A DNA stretch of 64,000 nucleotides. Origin: Argentina anserina. Lineage: Eukaryota; Streptophyta; Magnoliopsida; Rosales; Rosaceae. This document shows positions 51,420 to 64,000 of this stretch, piece after piece. The DNA lies in NCBI RefSeq assembly GCF_933775445.1, contig NC_065873.1:24986001-25050000 (forward strand), written 5' to 3'. Numbering within the stretch: position 1 is the first letter of the stretch; each line of letters starts with the position of its first letter. The translations under genes were made by a program, and so were the position numbers. A model generated the notes under the pieces. The model worked only from the letters and a program-made list of their open reading frames with translations. It was not told where the DNA came from and did no database searches.

Positions 51420-52965
51420 GGCCCGAACCAGAAAACCCTAGCGGTTCTCGGAAATTGAAATCGAGAGCCAAACAGAGAGAGAGAGAGAGAAAGACAAAAA
51501 GGGGGAGAGAGAGAGGGAGGGGGGGTTTTGGTTTAGGGGTGAAAATTTGGGTTCCCGCCCTAACAGGTGGAGAGTCCAAAAAATGGCGAAGCACATTTCA
51601 AAGTGCGTACTGGACACGTCACCTAACCCCTCCGTCAGTTGCAGAGATAAACTTTCTAATATTAATTAATGGCGGTTTATTTTATACCACACGGCACGTG
51701 CCACTATTGCCCCCGCGCTGACCTAACCTTATTTCAGCCCACAATTTCCGCTCTTCTTTTAAAAAAAAAAAAACGTGTGAATACTTTAATTTATTTATTG
51801 AGTTAGGGATCTGGTAAAGATTTTGTATGATTTTGAATTTTGTAACGTACAGAGGTGTCTTTTATAGTAACCAATTTTATTTCTACCAGATTGATTACCT
51901 CTTTCGGACGGAATTATAGTGTTCCAGCCGATATGGAAAGTTTGACAAAGATTTACTTTTTTCCCAACTGTAGAAAAATTAGTTGAGAGAAATAACCCAC
52001 AACAAACATCCATATAGTTCTTTCAAGTGGCTTGGAATCGAATCTAGTGCGAAGAAGTATGTATGTAATTTGCAGAACTGTCGATAATGAGTCCTTTCTT
52101 CTGAATGAAAATGACTGAGGAGAATTGTTGGGTTGTGGGATGCAATGTGCGACACTCAAATGTGCTCGTCGATAAGGCACCTCAAGACTACAGTAGGAAA
52201 GATCAGAGATGCTCGGAGTGTGAAGTATGAACTCGAGGGAGCACCAGCACCATTTTGATGTGCCCGGAGGACAATTCATTCTATGCTACAAGTCACCGAC
52301 GGCAAGTGATGAAAGCAGAAGAGCCCCCAACGAATTTGACTCTGGGCCTCGGCCGGCCATTACGTTAGAGAAACAGAATGGATCATAATGATCCCATTTT
52401 GAAGTGCACAAAACTCAAAATTCAAAAGCAGAACGGTCGAGATGGCAGAACCCATTTGCATAAATGATGAAAGAGAGAAGAGTCATAGAGGCAAGCAACC
52501 TCTGTGAGCCCCAGACTGACACAGAAATGGTCCTGTGGCCGTAAAAAGGCTCCACACTGCATTATTGCTTCTTCACAGTCCATTATTGCCGCTCACGCTC
52601 ACGCATATAATGCTATCTCCACAGCCAGAACCCTGTACACTGCACACTCGCCTGGGCGGTCTAACACCCACTAGGACTTGTGACTGATGAACTACATTGG
52701 TCATCTATAGTGCTTCGGAGTATTAAAACTGCTCATACCTAAACAGTAAACACCGATCTAGAAAACTAGACGAAGCATTTTATAGATCTATTAGTAAATA
52801 CACGAAAACTTGTCCGTCTTTTTTACTTCTTTCCACCTACAATAACTGATCGATGATCAGACATTTTGTACACATTTGCAATGAACTGAACCTTCAGAAC
52901 TGCCACTACTTGCCATACTGAGAAATTAAATAATCGATAGCTTCACTGTTCTTCCCAGTGCTTCT
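51420..52965. other. Myosin leader and spacer to ERECTA
   Basis: The myosin 5' leader (minus strand) has a (CT)n run at 51473-51491. The ERECTA 3' untranslated region must lie just left of 52966. Between them is spacer with no supported gene. Confidence 0.6.
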
Positions 52966-55900
52966 TCACTCACTGTTTTGAGAAATTACCTCTCCAAACT
53001 TGAGAAAGAGCTGCGCATCGGAGGTACTCATGGATGGGCAATTGAGCATGTGAGGGGTTTTGAGGTTTGCATACTCGTCCATGTAGCACTGCGCTTTGAC
53101 AGATGAGAGTAGTGTAGTGGATAGTGGATTGAGGGTTACTTGTTTCGGCTGTGTAGGTGATGGCACAAGGCTACTCAACACTCGTGTTACTTCATGCATA
53201 GTCGGCCGGTCTGTTGGCTGCCTCTTTGTGCATAGGAGTGCCAGCTGAAAGACCTTCTTCACTGCTCCAAGGTCCATGCACGCGGCTGTGATCTCAGGAT
53301 CAACTGTTTCCATCACAGCATTGTTCGCTGTCTTTGATAAGATCTAAGAGACAAATAGAGGCTCTATGAGTAACTGGGTGATCCAACAGTTGTATAGCAT
53401 TTTAACATTGCATCGGCATGAATGAATACTTACCAAATGATGGAGATTGCATTCATTGTCCACAGCTTTCCTTCCTGTTAGCAACTCCAGCAGGACAATC
53501 CCATAACTATAAACATCCGACTTCTCAGTAAGGCGGGACGTTCGGGCGTACTCGGGATCTATGTAGCCAATGGTGCCCATCACGCAGGTAGATGTATGTG
53601 TCTTTGACATGCACAAGCTCTTAGCAATACCAAAATCCGTTAAATGAGCCTCAAAATCCTTGTCCAACAGAATGTTAGATGACTTCACATCCCTGTGTAT
53701 GATACGTGGACAACAATCATGATGGAGATAGGTCAGCCCTTGAGCTGCTCCTAGTGCTATCTGGATACGAGTTTCCCAGTCCAGCTTTTTCTTCTTGGTA
53801 GTTGGGCCTAGCAAATTAAATACAAGTCAATCACCTTGTACTGCTAAAACCATTCTGCTAATTATTAGAGTTATGTTCCTGAAGGATATTCCTTCTAAAT
53901 AAGATTGTAGATATACTTATTCAAATAACCCAATTTGTTTAGATGACACATAGACAGTGTTTCCTAATTAAAATTAACATAACCAGGATATTCGGAACAT
54001 ATTGACTTACCATGAAGGAGATCCCAGAGACTGCCATTCTCCATATAATCATAAAAGAGAAGGTTCCCTGAAGAAGACAAAGAGTATCCTTGGAGGCTGA
54101 CCAGATTTCGATGCTTGATACTGCCAACTGTTCCAAGTTCTGTCTCAAATTCCTTCAAGCATGATGGATAATGAGAGTAGAGTCTCTTGATCGCCACTGG
54201 CTTACAATTCTTAAGAACACATTTGTACACCGTGCTTGATGCGCCATAACCAATTATATACTTCTCACTCAAGTTTTCTGTCATCCTCATGATATCCTCG
54301 TACACATGAAGTGCCATATTCATGTTAAGAATCACCAGCTTTGGTGTTGAGTAATTAACTGGTAATACACAAAATGAAAATAATTAGCCAGGCACTTTCA
54401 ACTAAAGCTGAACCTCACAAGAAAATGAACAAAAACAGCTATAACCAATAATGTAAGCTAGTACTAATAATTTAAGCAAACACCCAGAGTGGCAGTAATG
54501 ACCAACATTTAAAAAGGTACCTGGTTTGTCTAGTGAACCGTCAGGGAAAGGAGTTGGATGGTAAGGGCGGAAGGCTGCAATAAGGATCATGAGAAGAATC
54601 ACGAGGGCACCAAGAGCAATTCCCAGGATAGCTGCTTTGGATAACGAAACTGCAGGAAAAAAAATGCACGGAATGAAATATGAGAAATTCTTTTTATGAT
54701 AATTTATGTGGTCTGCCAGAATTATGGCCACAAACCATAGTGATTGCATTTCACACTCAGGATAAGCAAAACGTGATGTCTTTATTGATTATTATACTTA
54801 CCTCTCTCTGTTGGACGTGACTCATGACATGGAGAATTAAGCCAATAACCACAAATACCAGGATTTCCAACAAAGCTGCACACAAAAGGTTTCATTACAT
54901 AAAAATAAAAAACATGAAAAAAGCTGTGGACATCAGTGAAGTAAGATGAACCATCCATGTGCAGCTAAATTTTTAAGAAGCTCGGGAAATGCAAAGATCA
55001 GTTTCTCTAACCTGTCGGGTGAAAACCTTGAGAAGTTGTTTGACGTAGGAATATCTCCCGCAAGGTTGTTATAAGACACATTTCTGCAAGGATTCAGTTT
55101 CATATTTGTGAAAAATAATGTATGTGGGTAATCTTACATCAGGCTCTGCTAGATGAAATGAGAATATTTAATATAAATTAACTCACAGCACCGCAAGACT
55201 GAGGCAATTGATCAATGACATCACTTCCCCAGATATATTGTTGTGCTCCAACCTCCTGTAAGAAATTCCACAAGTGACAATAACATCAAAACCCAAAAAC
55301 ATCAAGTTCCAGGACTTGAACATCCTAAACTTACGAAAACAACAGAAATGGGTACTTACAGTGAGAACAAATTCTGCAGCTGACTGAGCTCCTGAGGAAT
55401 CATTCCACTCAACTGATTATTTGACAGATCTCTGCAAAACACATCTAACATTAGGGAAACAAATAGCATACACACTTAGATGTACAAAAGACAGAAGACA
55501 ATGGTATCCATTTAAATCATTAAACATCTATAACAAGCACTTACATATCCACGACACTCCTTAGGTTACCGAACTCTGCTGGAATAAATCCTGTCATATG
55601 ATTTCTACTCAAATTCCTAGCACAGTAGAGCAGGTGTCAGGAGAACAGAAATGCAAAATAAAAAACCCCTAAAAAATGGAGCAGTTGAACTCACAGCTTA
55701 AGGAGATGTTCCAAATCACCGAGCGAAGAAGGTACGGATCCACTAAACTTGTTATTAGAAAGATCCCTGTGCAAAAATATGAAGACTTATAGTTAGAAGA
55801 AGTAACCAAAGAGGAATAAGCTAGAACGATTTATACTTACAAAGTATCCAAATTTCCAATCCGAGACAGCTCAATTGGTATAGAGCCATGAAGATTGTTG

Positions 55901-58900
55901 GAGGACAAATTCCTGAGAAAAAATTAATATTATTTTTGTTATTGATAGAAACTAAAAATTAACATGACCATGAGGAACATGAAGGCGGCAGAAAACAACG
56001 TCCAATATCTCAACTTTCAGCCTATTTCAACAAAGGGGTAAAACTTACAGATAAGTCATACTCTCCAGCCTCTGAAGAGCAGGTGGGATGGTTCCATTCA
56101 ATTTGTTCCCATACACATTGCTGACAAAAAAATTAATTAGGCATAACCACCTTGAACTATGTCAATGAAACAATGTAATAGTTAAGGTTATATGCTTACA
56201 GGGTATTGAGATTTGTACATGAGCTAAGATTATCAGGGATGGGGCCTTGAAGATTGTTGTTGGCAACATTTCTGCAAGAATATTAATTACGCAACTTAAA
56301 ACTTCAGACATGCAACACCATTCTGAACTATAAAAACTAGTGGCAAAAAAACGTACAGGTCAAACAAGTTAGTAAGCTTCCCAAGTTCAGGAGGAATTTG
56401 TCCAGTAAGATGGTTATCATTCAATACCCTGAAAATCCAATACCAAAACTTAGAGGAACTGAAAATCAGAAAATATCCACATCACACGAATAAATTAAAT
56501 CAAAGATGTTCCAACTTTTGTCATAGATGCACTGATGCACATGTAGTTGTCAAAATAATCGAGGGGAAAACTGATGTTGAAAAATAAAAAAGGGTGTCAG
56601 CTCGTACAAATAATGAAGCTGTTCCATTTGCCCCAGCTCTGGGGGAATCGATCCAGTAAGCTTGTTGGCATGCAAATACCTGTACAAACAAGATGGTCAG
56701 TTAGTATATTGCTTAGAAAAGTTAATGCATTCGATAAGGAATTTTGTCGGTTATCTATCATCATTTCTGTTTCAATAAGAGCAGAACAAAATCTGGTCTG
56801 CCCAGGCAAGCATGTTCAGAAGTAAATTGATGATGATGTTGCATGCTTGAAGTAGACCTATGACACATGCCATTAAATAACTGAAACCATCCAGTAAATA
56901 ATATATATCGTCAACGCTTCCAGGGATCGGATGCAAATCAGATGTATGTCCATGATTGAAGTTTACAAACCATGCACTCATATTTATTATTTTTTCTATC
57001 AAAGTTCATGTCCTCCATCTGTAGCACTTACAATTTCTCAGTATAAGTCAAATTTCCCAGAATCGGAGGTATGGGTCCACTTAGCATGTTGCCACTCAAA
57101 TCTCTGGATTGAAGTCAAGAAATATAAGACACCGGAGATAAACATCAATAGAGAATGAACTTTAGATAGATAGAATTAAACGACTTACAGCACAGCAAGT
57201 GCTTGCATTAAGCCAATCACAGAGGGGATAGGCCCAAAAAGTTGATTACCCTGCAATGATCTTGGAACAAAAAAAAATTAGAGGGATTTTAACAAACGAA
57301 ATATCCATTGTTTTACAATGACAGATCAAGATGACTATATCAAGGAAGTTGAAAGTACATACAAGGTGGCTACTTGCAGGAACCCAATGTTAAAAGGTAT
57401 CTCTCCAGTTAGCTGGTTATAGGACAGATCCCTGCCATAAAGTATGCAAGACATATGTCAATTATCCTAGAAAGGCATAACTAGATGTTTCACATCACAA
57501 GTTAGATGATATACTTACAAGACTTGGAATGCAGTGCAGTTCCCTATATTCTGAGGAATGCTACCAGTCAAACTGTTGTTTCTCACATCACTGAAGCACA
57601 ATATAGAAAATTGTTACACTGGTTGGAAAATGTAAATTTGTTCAAGGTTTGAGTGAAGAGGCTCAAAGGCAACTTACAAATACCACAACCCCGTTAGCTG
57701 GCACATATCTGGAGAAAGCTTCCCAACTAAATTGTTCCCTCGCAGACCACTTTAATAAATATAAAATGAAATGAATTAAGAGATGTAAACAACATTTCCA
57801 TGAAGAGTAGATTTGGACCCAGGAACTAATCAATTTACTCACAGGTATTGTAGGACTTCATTCCAGTAAATGAGCCTTGGTATTTCCCCACTGAGATTAT
57901 TCTGGGCTAGGTCTCTACAAGCACCCATATTGGTAAATATGGGATATAAAACATCGATTAATCGTTAATGGACATTAAGTTATAAAGTTATAAATCCTGA
58001 TTGCAGATGGCAATTAGAACTTACAACATCTTCAGGTTAGGAATCTGGGACAGTGTTGAAGGGAGTGGTCCAATCAACTGATTATTTTTCAACATTCTGG
58101 AAGTCCAATTAGAAAGTAAGACTATATTATATAAAATATACTGAGTTGCTTTAACTACAAAATCAAGCACTTCCCGAACTTACATGGATTCCAATTGCTT
58201 TAACTTGGATATCGAAAATGGGATGTCTCCATTTATCTCATTAAAGGACAGGTCCCTGATATCAGTCATTGATTAGTGTTAAACGCTCAATTTTTGTCCA
58301 AATTATCATAAACTTAAGCAAATCTCAATCCAGTTAAGACTTTACAGGTATCTCAGAGACGAACAGTCACCAATCTCATCTGGGATCTGGCCAGAAAGTC
58401 GGTTTGCTCTCAAGTCACTGATCAAATAAGACACAACAAAATTCAATTTTTTTACTTAAATATCCACCACTCCTGTAAAAGCTAGAGCCTTAATAAACCC
58501 AGAAATGAAAAACCAGGAAATTGTGGTTGAGAAGTGTTTACATGGACTGGAGGCCCTTCAGATTCCCTATTGCAGGTGAGATTTCCCCTTCAAGATTTAG
58601 ACTTGATAGATTCCTGCGCACAACAAACACAAAACAGCAAACCCAAAATGAAACAAAAAGAACAAAATTGTTTATAAAAATTATAATAATCACAATTACT
58701 AAGTCAACCCCAAATAAGAAAACGAAAAGCGACTTACAGTGCAATGACACTGAAGGAGGCATTGTCACATGTGATGCCTCTCCAAGCACAATAGTCTAAA
58801 GACGGTGAGTCTCTCCAGTCGTAGAGAACATTGTCCACATCCCTAAACGATTTCTTTATCTCCAGCAGTGTTGCTCCTTCATATTATAATCAAACATCTC

Positions 58901-59278
58901 AGTCTCAGTGTCTCACAAATCAAAAGCTATAAAAGTCCATTAAACAAAACTAAAACCCTATTAAACCACATTAGTTCTCTGCTCTGATCAAATGGAAGAC
59001 CTTCAGTAAGCCACTCAAGTTAGTTAAGCTAAAGATTGAAGCTTCACACTCCCTCCAGTTTTCTGAGTACTAAAAACAGCTATTGAGATTTTGAAACTAC
59101 AGAAACATTCTGTTCTATAGAAACAGAAGCCAGCTACTAAAAGTCACTCACTCGAAGTGAAGCAAAAACAGAACAAAAACTATCAGAATTTCTGAAACTC
59201 ACCTTCATCTGAATCCACATTACCAAAGCTCACACAAACAAGCAAACCCAGCAGCAAGGACTCAAACCGAAATGCCAT
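52966..59278 (-). CDS. ER: ERECTA leucine-rich-repeat receptor kinase
   Basis: 27 exons summing to 983 aa (Arabidopsis ER 976). From the start: 59203-59278, 58738-58876, then twenty LRR exons of 72 or 69 bases (58542-58613 down to 55012-55083), 54802-54875, 54521-54649, 54011-54358, 53434-53807, 52966-53343. Signal peptide 1 to about 24; N-cap with WRGITC; about 20 LRRs; membrane helix [20 protein letters not shown] at about 580-600; kinase with Lys at about 675 (VAIKRL), HRDVKSSN with Asp at about 772, DFG at about 790. The C-terminus [22 protein letters not shown] is typical of ER. ER binds EPF/EPFL peptides with SERK and TMM partners and controls stomatal patterning, organ shape and inflorescence growth. 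ERL1/ERL2 are the alternative, but the LRR sequence and C-terminus fit ER better. All splice sites checked are GT-AG. Confidence 0.97.
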
Positions 59279-59800
59279 AACTGCCCTCCTATGAAAACTG
59301 CATTACACAAACTACACTATTTTTCTTCTTCTGGAACCAGTCTTGTCTTGAAAACACAGAGAAGGACCCCAAAAGCCAAGATGCCCTTCTCTCTATATCT
59401 ATCTTCTTACACTGAAATGGTCTCAATGGTGTGAGAAGGACCCCATGTTGGGTTTTTAGAAAAAGCTCCTTCCTTTGTCTTAGTTTATTCAAAGCCTTAA
59501 CTGGGTGTTTGACTGATATATATTCTGAGCTCTCTCTTAAGTTAAAGCCTGTGCTTGTTCCATCACATCGCTCTGCCACATTGGGTTCTCTAATACAACT
59601 GTGTACAACGAGAGAGAGAGAGGGAGAGAGAGAGGGAAGGAGGGAGCTAGGCTTAGAGTGCTAGAAGAAGGGGAGGAAATTTTTTGGTGGATAGAGTTAA
59701 AAAGGGCACATGCCAGAAGGTCTGGCAATGAAAACCTGCAATAACATTACTACACTTCTGCTGCTGCTGCTGCTGCTGCTCTCTCTCTCTTCTCTATGGA
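59279..59800 (-). promoter_or_regulatory. ERECTA upstream region with CT and CTG repeats
   Basis: The presumed leader and proximal promoter. On the minus strand there is a CT-rich tract (59610-59640) about 330-360 bases before the start codon and a (CAG)n run (plus-strand CTG, 59756-59779). No clear TATA box was identified. Confidence 0.45.
59756..59779. repeat. (CTG)n trinucleotide microsatellite
   Basis: About seven to eight CTG units followed by (CT)n, upstream of ERECTA. Confidence 0.85.
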
Positions 59801-60144
59801 CTTTCTATCTTGTTATATATTTTTTCAGATTTTTGGATTTCTCTTTTCGCTCTGTCTTAATGTCCATTGTGATATAAGCGGTCGCTTTCCTTCACATTTA
59901 TCTTTGCCAGAGCCCAGTTTATGTGGGACAAGCCTCCCATTTTTATCATATGCTTTTGAATTTTCTGATACTGTAAATGTGATTCTCCAATTATTTCTTT
60001 TTATTGGTTTCTTCTTATATCACTTTATCCTGTTTTGCAATAACTCTATATCCTTACTTAAGGGTGAGTTTGACTTGATGTGAGTTTTTTATAATCAATT
60101 TCAGCTGAGCTTGATTGAATAATCAATTATGAGTTCTTGAATTT

Positions 60145-60790
60145 TGAGGTGGCAAAAAGGTCGGACCGAACCGGGGTTCATTTCAAGCGGGGTAAAATCG
60201 TGCTCGTGCCGTATTTGAGTCGGCCTATTGTTTTATTGTGTCGGGTTCGGGCCGGCCTATTTACTTAAATATTAAGTCTGACCCGACCCACAGTCCAAAT
60301 CCATATCGGGCCGGGCCAAGAAGCGGGTCAGCCCAGCCTATTAGTATTATATGAAACAATAAAAAGAATATTATGTACTTTGAATATTTGTTTTATATAA
60401 CTATTTAGAATAGTAAAATAAATAAAATACTACAAAACATTTCATAATTTTATTTCTAAAACGTTACCTATGTCAAAACAATGACGTTTTCTTCACTATT
60501 TTGATAATATTTGTGAAATATTATAGTTAAAATAATAAAATATTTAAGAGATTTTAATTTAAAAAGTCTAATGTTCAAGTTTAATAATGATAATTGTTTA
60601 AATATTTATATAAAAATATATAATTATGTGTTAAAAAGACCGGCTCATGAATTTATCATACTCATGCTAAAAATGGGTTTAGTTCGTGTTGGGCCCATGA
60701 GCCAAAATATCTCAGCTCAGCTCGGCCCATTACACTAACGGGTTTGGGCCGTGCCGGGCCGATTTTTAACAGGCTGCTCTGGTTTTTGGG
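60145..60790. mobile_element. Possible decayed non-autonomous transposon, GGGCC-rich ends
   Basis: Both ends have GGCC/CCGGG-rich motifs (tcggaccgaaccgg near 60160; ggccgtgccgggccga near 60750) in roughly inverted orientation around an AT-rich core. Such ends are common in plant hAT-like non-autonomous elements. I could not find a convincing target duplication. Confidence 0.3.
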
Positions 60791-63700
60791 CTCATTTGTC
60801 ACTTATACTTGAAGTGTTTGGTGAATATTAGTATAGAAGTGTGGTAAGTTTAGAAAAGTGTGGTTGTAAGGTAATAAACATAAAATAATCTCTCTCCTAT
60901 AATCATAAGTTCTAATTTGTAACTTTTAAAATTTATCTCGGTGGGTGTGAAATTCTCATATAATCACATATAATTTATATTTATGAAACACTTGAGTCAG
61001 ATTATTCGAGAATTTAAGCTCATAATCTGGCAACAAAACTCAGGGCAAACTCGCCGTAAGCCATTTGATGGTGTTTGTAACATTATTGAAGCTTGAGATC
61101 TAAATTTTTGTCTTGGCCAAAGATTATAAATCTCACTTTGACTGTTTTGGTTAGAAATGCAATGCCCTTATCTGGGTTACGTTAGGATGAACTACGCATC
61201 AGTGCATCACAATATAAAACGTGTCCAAAGTACAATGTGAGAGAGCTATAAACTTCATTGTACGTGGTTTATGAGAGAAATAGGTATGTTATTGAAGTTG
61301 GCATTACTTGATTTTGCTATAAGATGAGGTTCCCTATGAGATGGAATTGTGTTCAAAGTTTTATTTGTGAAGAATTTTAGCAAAACAATGCAATGCATCT
61401 TCAATTTTTACTTTGGCAGTTCAAGTTTTACATAGTAGCACGTACTCGTATATATTTTACATAATCATTTTAGGACAAATAATGTAGTTGGTTTATCAAC
61501 ATGATTTATAATATAATTTTTCACTACTCAGATAGTGGTTTTTTTTCACAATTATCTCCTCTTCAATTTATTTCATTTATTTCACTTGTTACATTTTTAC
61601 TGTATTAACCATCTTTGATCTATCATGAACTAATTTAAAGATTTATATTATATGAATGTTATGAAAATTTTAATTTAATTGTGAAGTTGTTGACACTAAA
61701 TGAAAATGAGTCTGCAGCTATGTTGCTGAGATATATGTACGAGTATAAATAATTGAGTTCCGGAGTGCGGCTGTAAGTACCCTAGAACTAGATTGGTGGT
61801 TAGGAAAGAGTTAAAACTATGATAGCTTGGGTAATGTGCTCCATCTAATTCGATGCATCAAAAAATAGTAGTAGTAATTGACTAATCCTTCGTTAAACAA
61901 ATGCCCTTCATCTTCCATTTTCGGGGCCTTCTAGCCTTCTACTAGATTTAGGACCACCGTGGTAGATACTTCATTGTCGAAAACCAACTATCTACTTCAC
62001 TCTGTACGTACAGTGGACACAAAAGAAAGTCATACTCAGACGTCCTTACTTGCCATGCAGACGCAGTAATTGCATTACAAGAAGACGATAGGAAATAGTA
62101 AATCAAACCGTGAACAAGAAAAACATCTATACAGTATATAGATTTCTTGTAAATGTATACGGCATTTAAAGTCGTTAACACATCATTTTTTAACCAACGT
62201 TACTTCATCAATTATTACTCTACTCAATTTAATTCATGATATCAATCAGGGTACTTCATCAATCATTTCACTGCAGGTATAAAATACCGAAATTTCCATA
62301 AAAGCATGTTTTCTTCCATCACGGCCAAGACTCCTGTCGAAAATCTTAACATATTCACTATTATAATTTAGAGGTTCTTATTTGATATTAACAACTTCAC
62401 TAATTAATTTAAATTCCGATAATACCCATGAAGTATAAATTTATAATTTAGTTCATAATAAATTAAAGACGGTTAATATAATAAAAATATAATAAGTGGA
62501 AATAAAATTAAAGAGAAATAATTGTGGAAAAAAATTACTATATGAGTAGTGGGAAGTTAGGAATTTTATGATAGTTAATAAATTAATTATATTAATTGTT
62601 CTAAAATTATTGTGTAAATTTCCGTGTAAATATACAATGACACATGCTAGTAGTTTTGATGCAAAGTTTTTGCTTTTAGTTGAGATTGAATTTTTTTTTT
62701 TGAAAAACTTGTGTAGATTTAATCATTTAAAGTACCAAGATCAAAATTTTGAATAAATTGATATGAAATACCAAAATTTCCACGTAGAATACAATGAAGC
62801 ATGGGTAAAATCCATTGGGTAAAAACCACACTATCTGGGTAATAGGAGAGAAGAGAGAGAAGAGAGAGAAGAGAGAGAAAGAGACATGCATGCAGAGGGA
62901 TCAGAAGCGAGTGGGGACCACGCGGTCCTATCGTCCTGTGAATGTTACTGGAATCAAAGCGAGAAAAGATGTTACTTTTTCACCTCGGGAAGGTCATTTG
63001 TAACGTACCGTCCTTTCCGTCTGACACAGCACGATGATTCCAGGGGGTGTGGGTCCTTCTAAAGCTGACGGAGCTGACGACACCCCAACCCTATTGACGG
63101 ACACCGTTTACTACAAGCGCCGCCCGGATCGGAAGTGCAGTGGAAGCGTAAGGGTTGTTGGTTTTTATAAAATTTTTCTCTTTTCCGGTTTTTATATAAT
63201 TCTTTTTTAAAATTTTCATATTCTAAGGACTCAATAATTTATGAGATAAATTAATATCTAAAATTGAATAAAAACTCGAAAAACATACGATTGAAGCCTC
63301 ATTGAGGTTGAATGAGATTTGAAGATTTGTTTGAGCTTTTAGTTTTATGTGAGACAACAAAGGCATATAAGATTATAAATGAGTTTGATTTGAAGCAAGA
63401 TACTAATTGAAACTAGATGAGTGAAAAATTAGTGTTATGAATTTTGGGGCTAGACTAGGATGCAGCTCAGAGGGAGAGAGAGAATGCAAAATCATTCAGC
63501 TTTGGGGCGCGCCACTCATTGCAAAATGTAAATTTGATTCTACATACTTGGTTAATGTGATTTGAGAGATCACCATGTGTGCAATGAATTAAATGAGAGG
63601 TGATGTGTATTATTTGTGGTTAGCTACACTACTAGTATCATGTTAGTTATTGAAGTGTTTGTGTTATTTATTCTAGGTCATTACAAAATGTTTATTGAGC

Positions 63701-64000
63701 TCATTTTCTATCATATTGTTCTTCTATAATGTTAATAATTTATTTGTTGTTTTATATAATATATGTTTAGATATAATTATATATTATTTTATTATAATGT
63801 TTTCAAAACGTACCCGGTTCCAAACAAATTCAAAAAAAACCGCTTACGCGCTTCCTCGTACCCTCTCCCTCGAATTAGAAGGTAATTTGGGAAATAGTTT
63901 TATTGTTAATCCGTGAATGTTTCCTCTGTTAGGGTATGCTCTTTTTATGACCACTAGTCTCGTACCAATGCGATGCACGCGTTTTGATCGCATGAGTTTA
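60791..64000. other. Gene-free AT-rich region
   Basis: No gene, RNA or clear mobile element is supported. It holds a purine repeat of about four 9-base GAGAGAGAA-type units (62842-62882) and a GC-richer stretch at 62900-63160 that could be promoter DNA of an unseen gene. The small frames are not convincing. Confidence 0.5.

Noticed and set aside
59289..59664. Frames on both strands just upstream of ERECTA
   Set aside because: They overlap each other in a low-complexity CT/GA-rich leader region and show no known motif.

Overview
The window looks like nuclear DNA of a eudicot plant: intron-rich genes with GT-AG splicing, AT-rich intergenic DNA, plant-only families (class XI myosin, ERECTA receptor kinase, plant G-alpha, GH9 class B endoglucanase, OXS3-like protein) and LTR retrotransposons primed by initiator Met-tRNA. 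I cannot name the species from sequence alone. Exon models were built by hand by joining translated segments at splice sites. All five complete multi-exon models sum to a multiple of three.

Layout, left to right. 0-4.7 kb: gene-free, with a Mutator-like foldback element (1789-2813) and a likely copia leader/LTR remnant (about 3.0-3.95 kb). 5.7-8.9 kb (+): GPA1, heterotrimeric G-protein alpha subunit, 13 coding exons, 382 aa. 10.8-13.7 kb (+): FAP2, a chalcone-isomerase-fold fatty-acid-binding protein, 10 coding exons, 424 aa. 15.1-17.0 kb (+): secreted GH9 endoglucanase, 5 exons, 483 aa. 17.88-22.98 kb (-): decayed Ty1/copia element with 143-bp LTRs and a 5-bp target duplication. 24.4-25.6 kb (+): OXS3-like protein, 2 exons, 231 aa.

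25.9-39.55 kb (-): a broken partial duplicate of a class XI myosin gene, split by a very young Ty3/gypsy chromovirus (27313-38121, TSD ATGAT, LTRs about 3 kb). 40.4-51.4 kb (-): the intact class XI myosin, 38 exons, 1525 aa, with three GC-AG introns. 53.0-59.3 kb (-): ERECTA, 27 exons, 983 aa. 59.3-64 kb: upstream region and gene-free DNA with simple repeats and a GGGCC-rich transposon-like block.

From memory, Arabidopsis GPA1, FAP2 and ERECTA are At2g26300, At2g26310 and At2g26330, so this looks like a conserved linkage block, here expanded by other genes and by about 16 kb of retrotransposon. GPA1 and ERECTA act in related developmental and stomatal signalling; the other genes have no obvious shared pathway. 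I found no convincing new biological system. The most informative structures are the myosin duplicate with its nested young retroelement, the GC-AG introns, and a palindrome that seems to have been made by local inverted copying.
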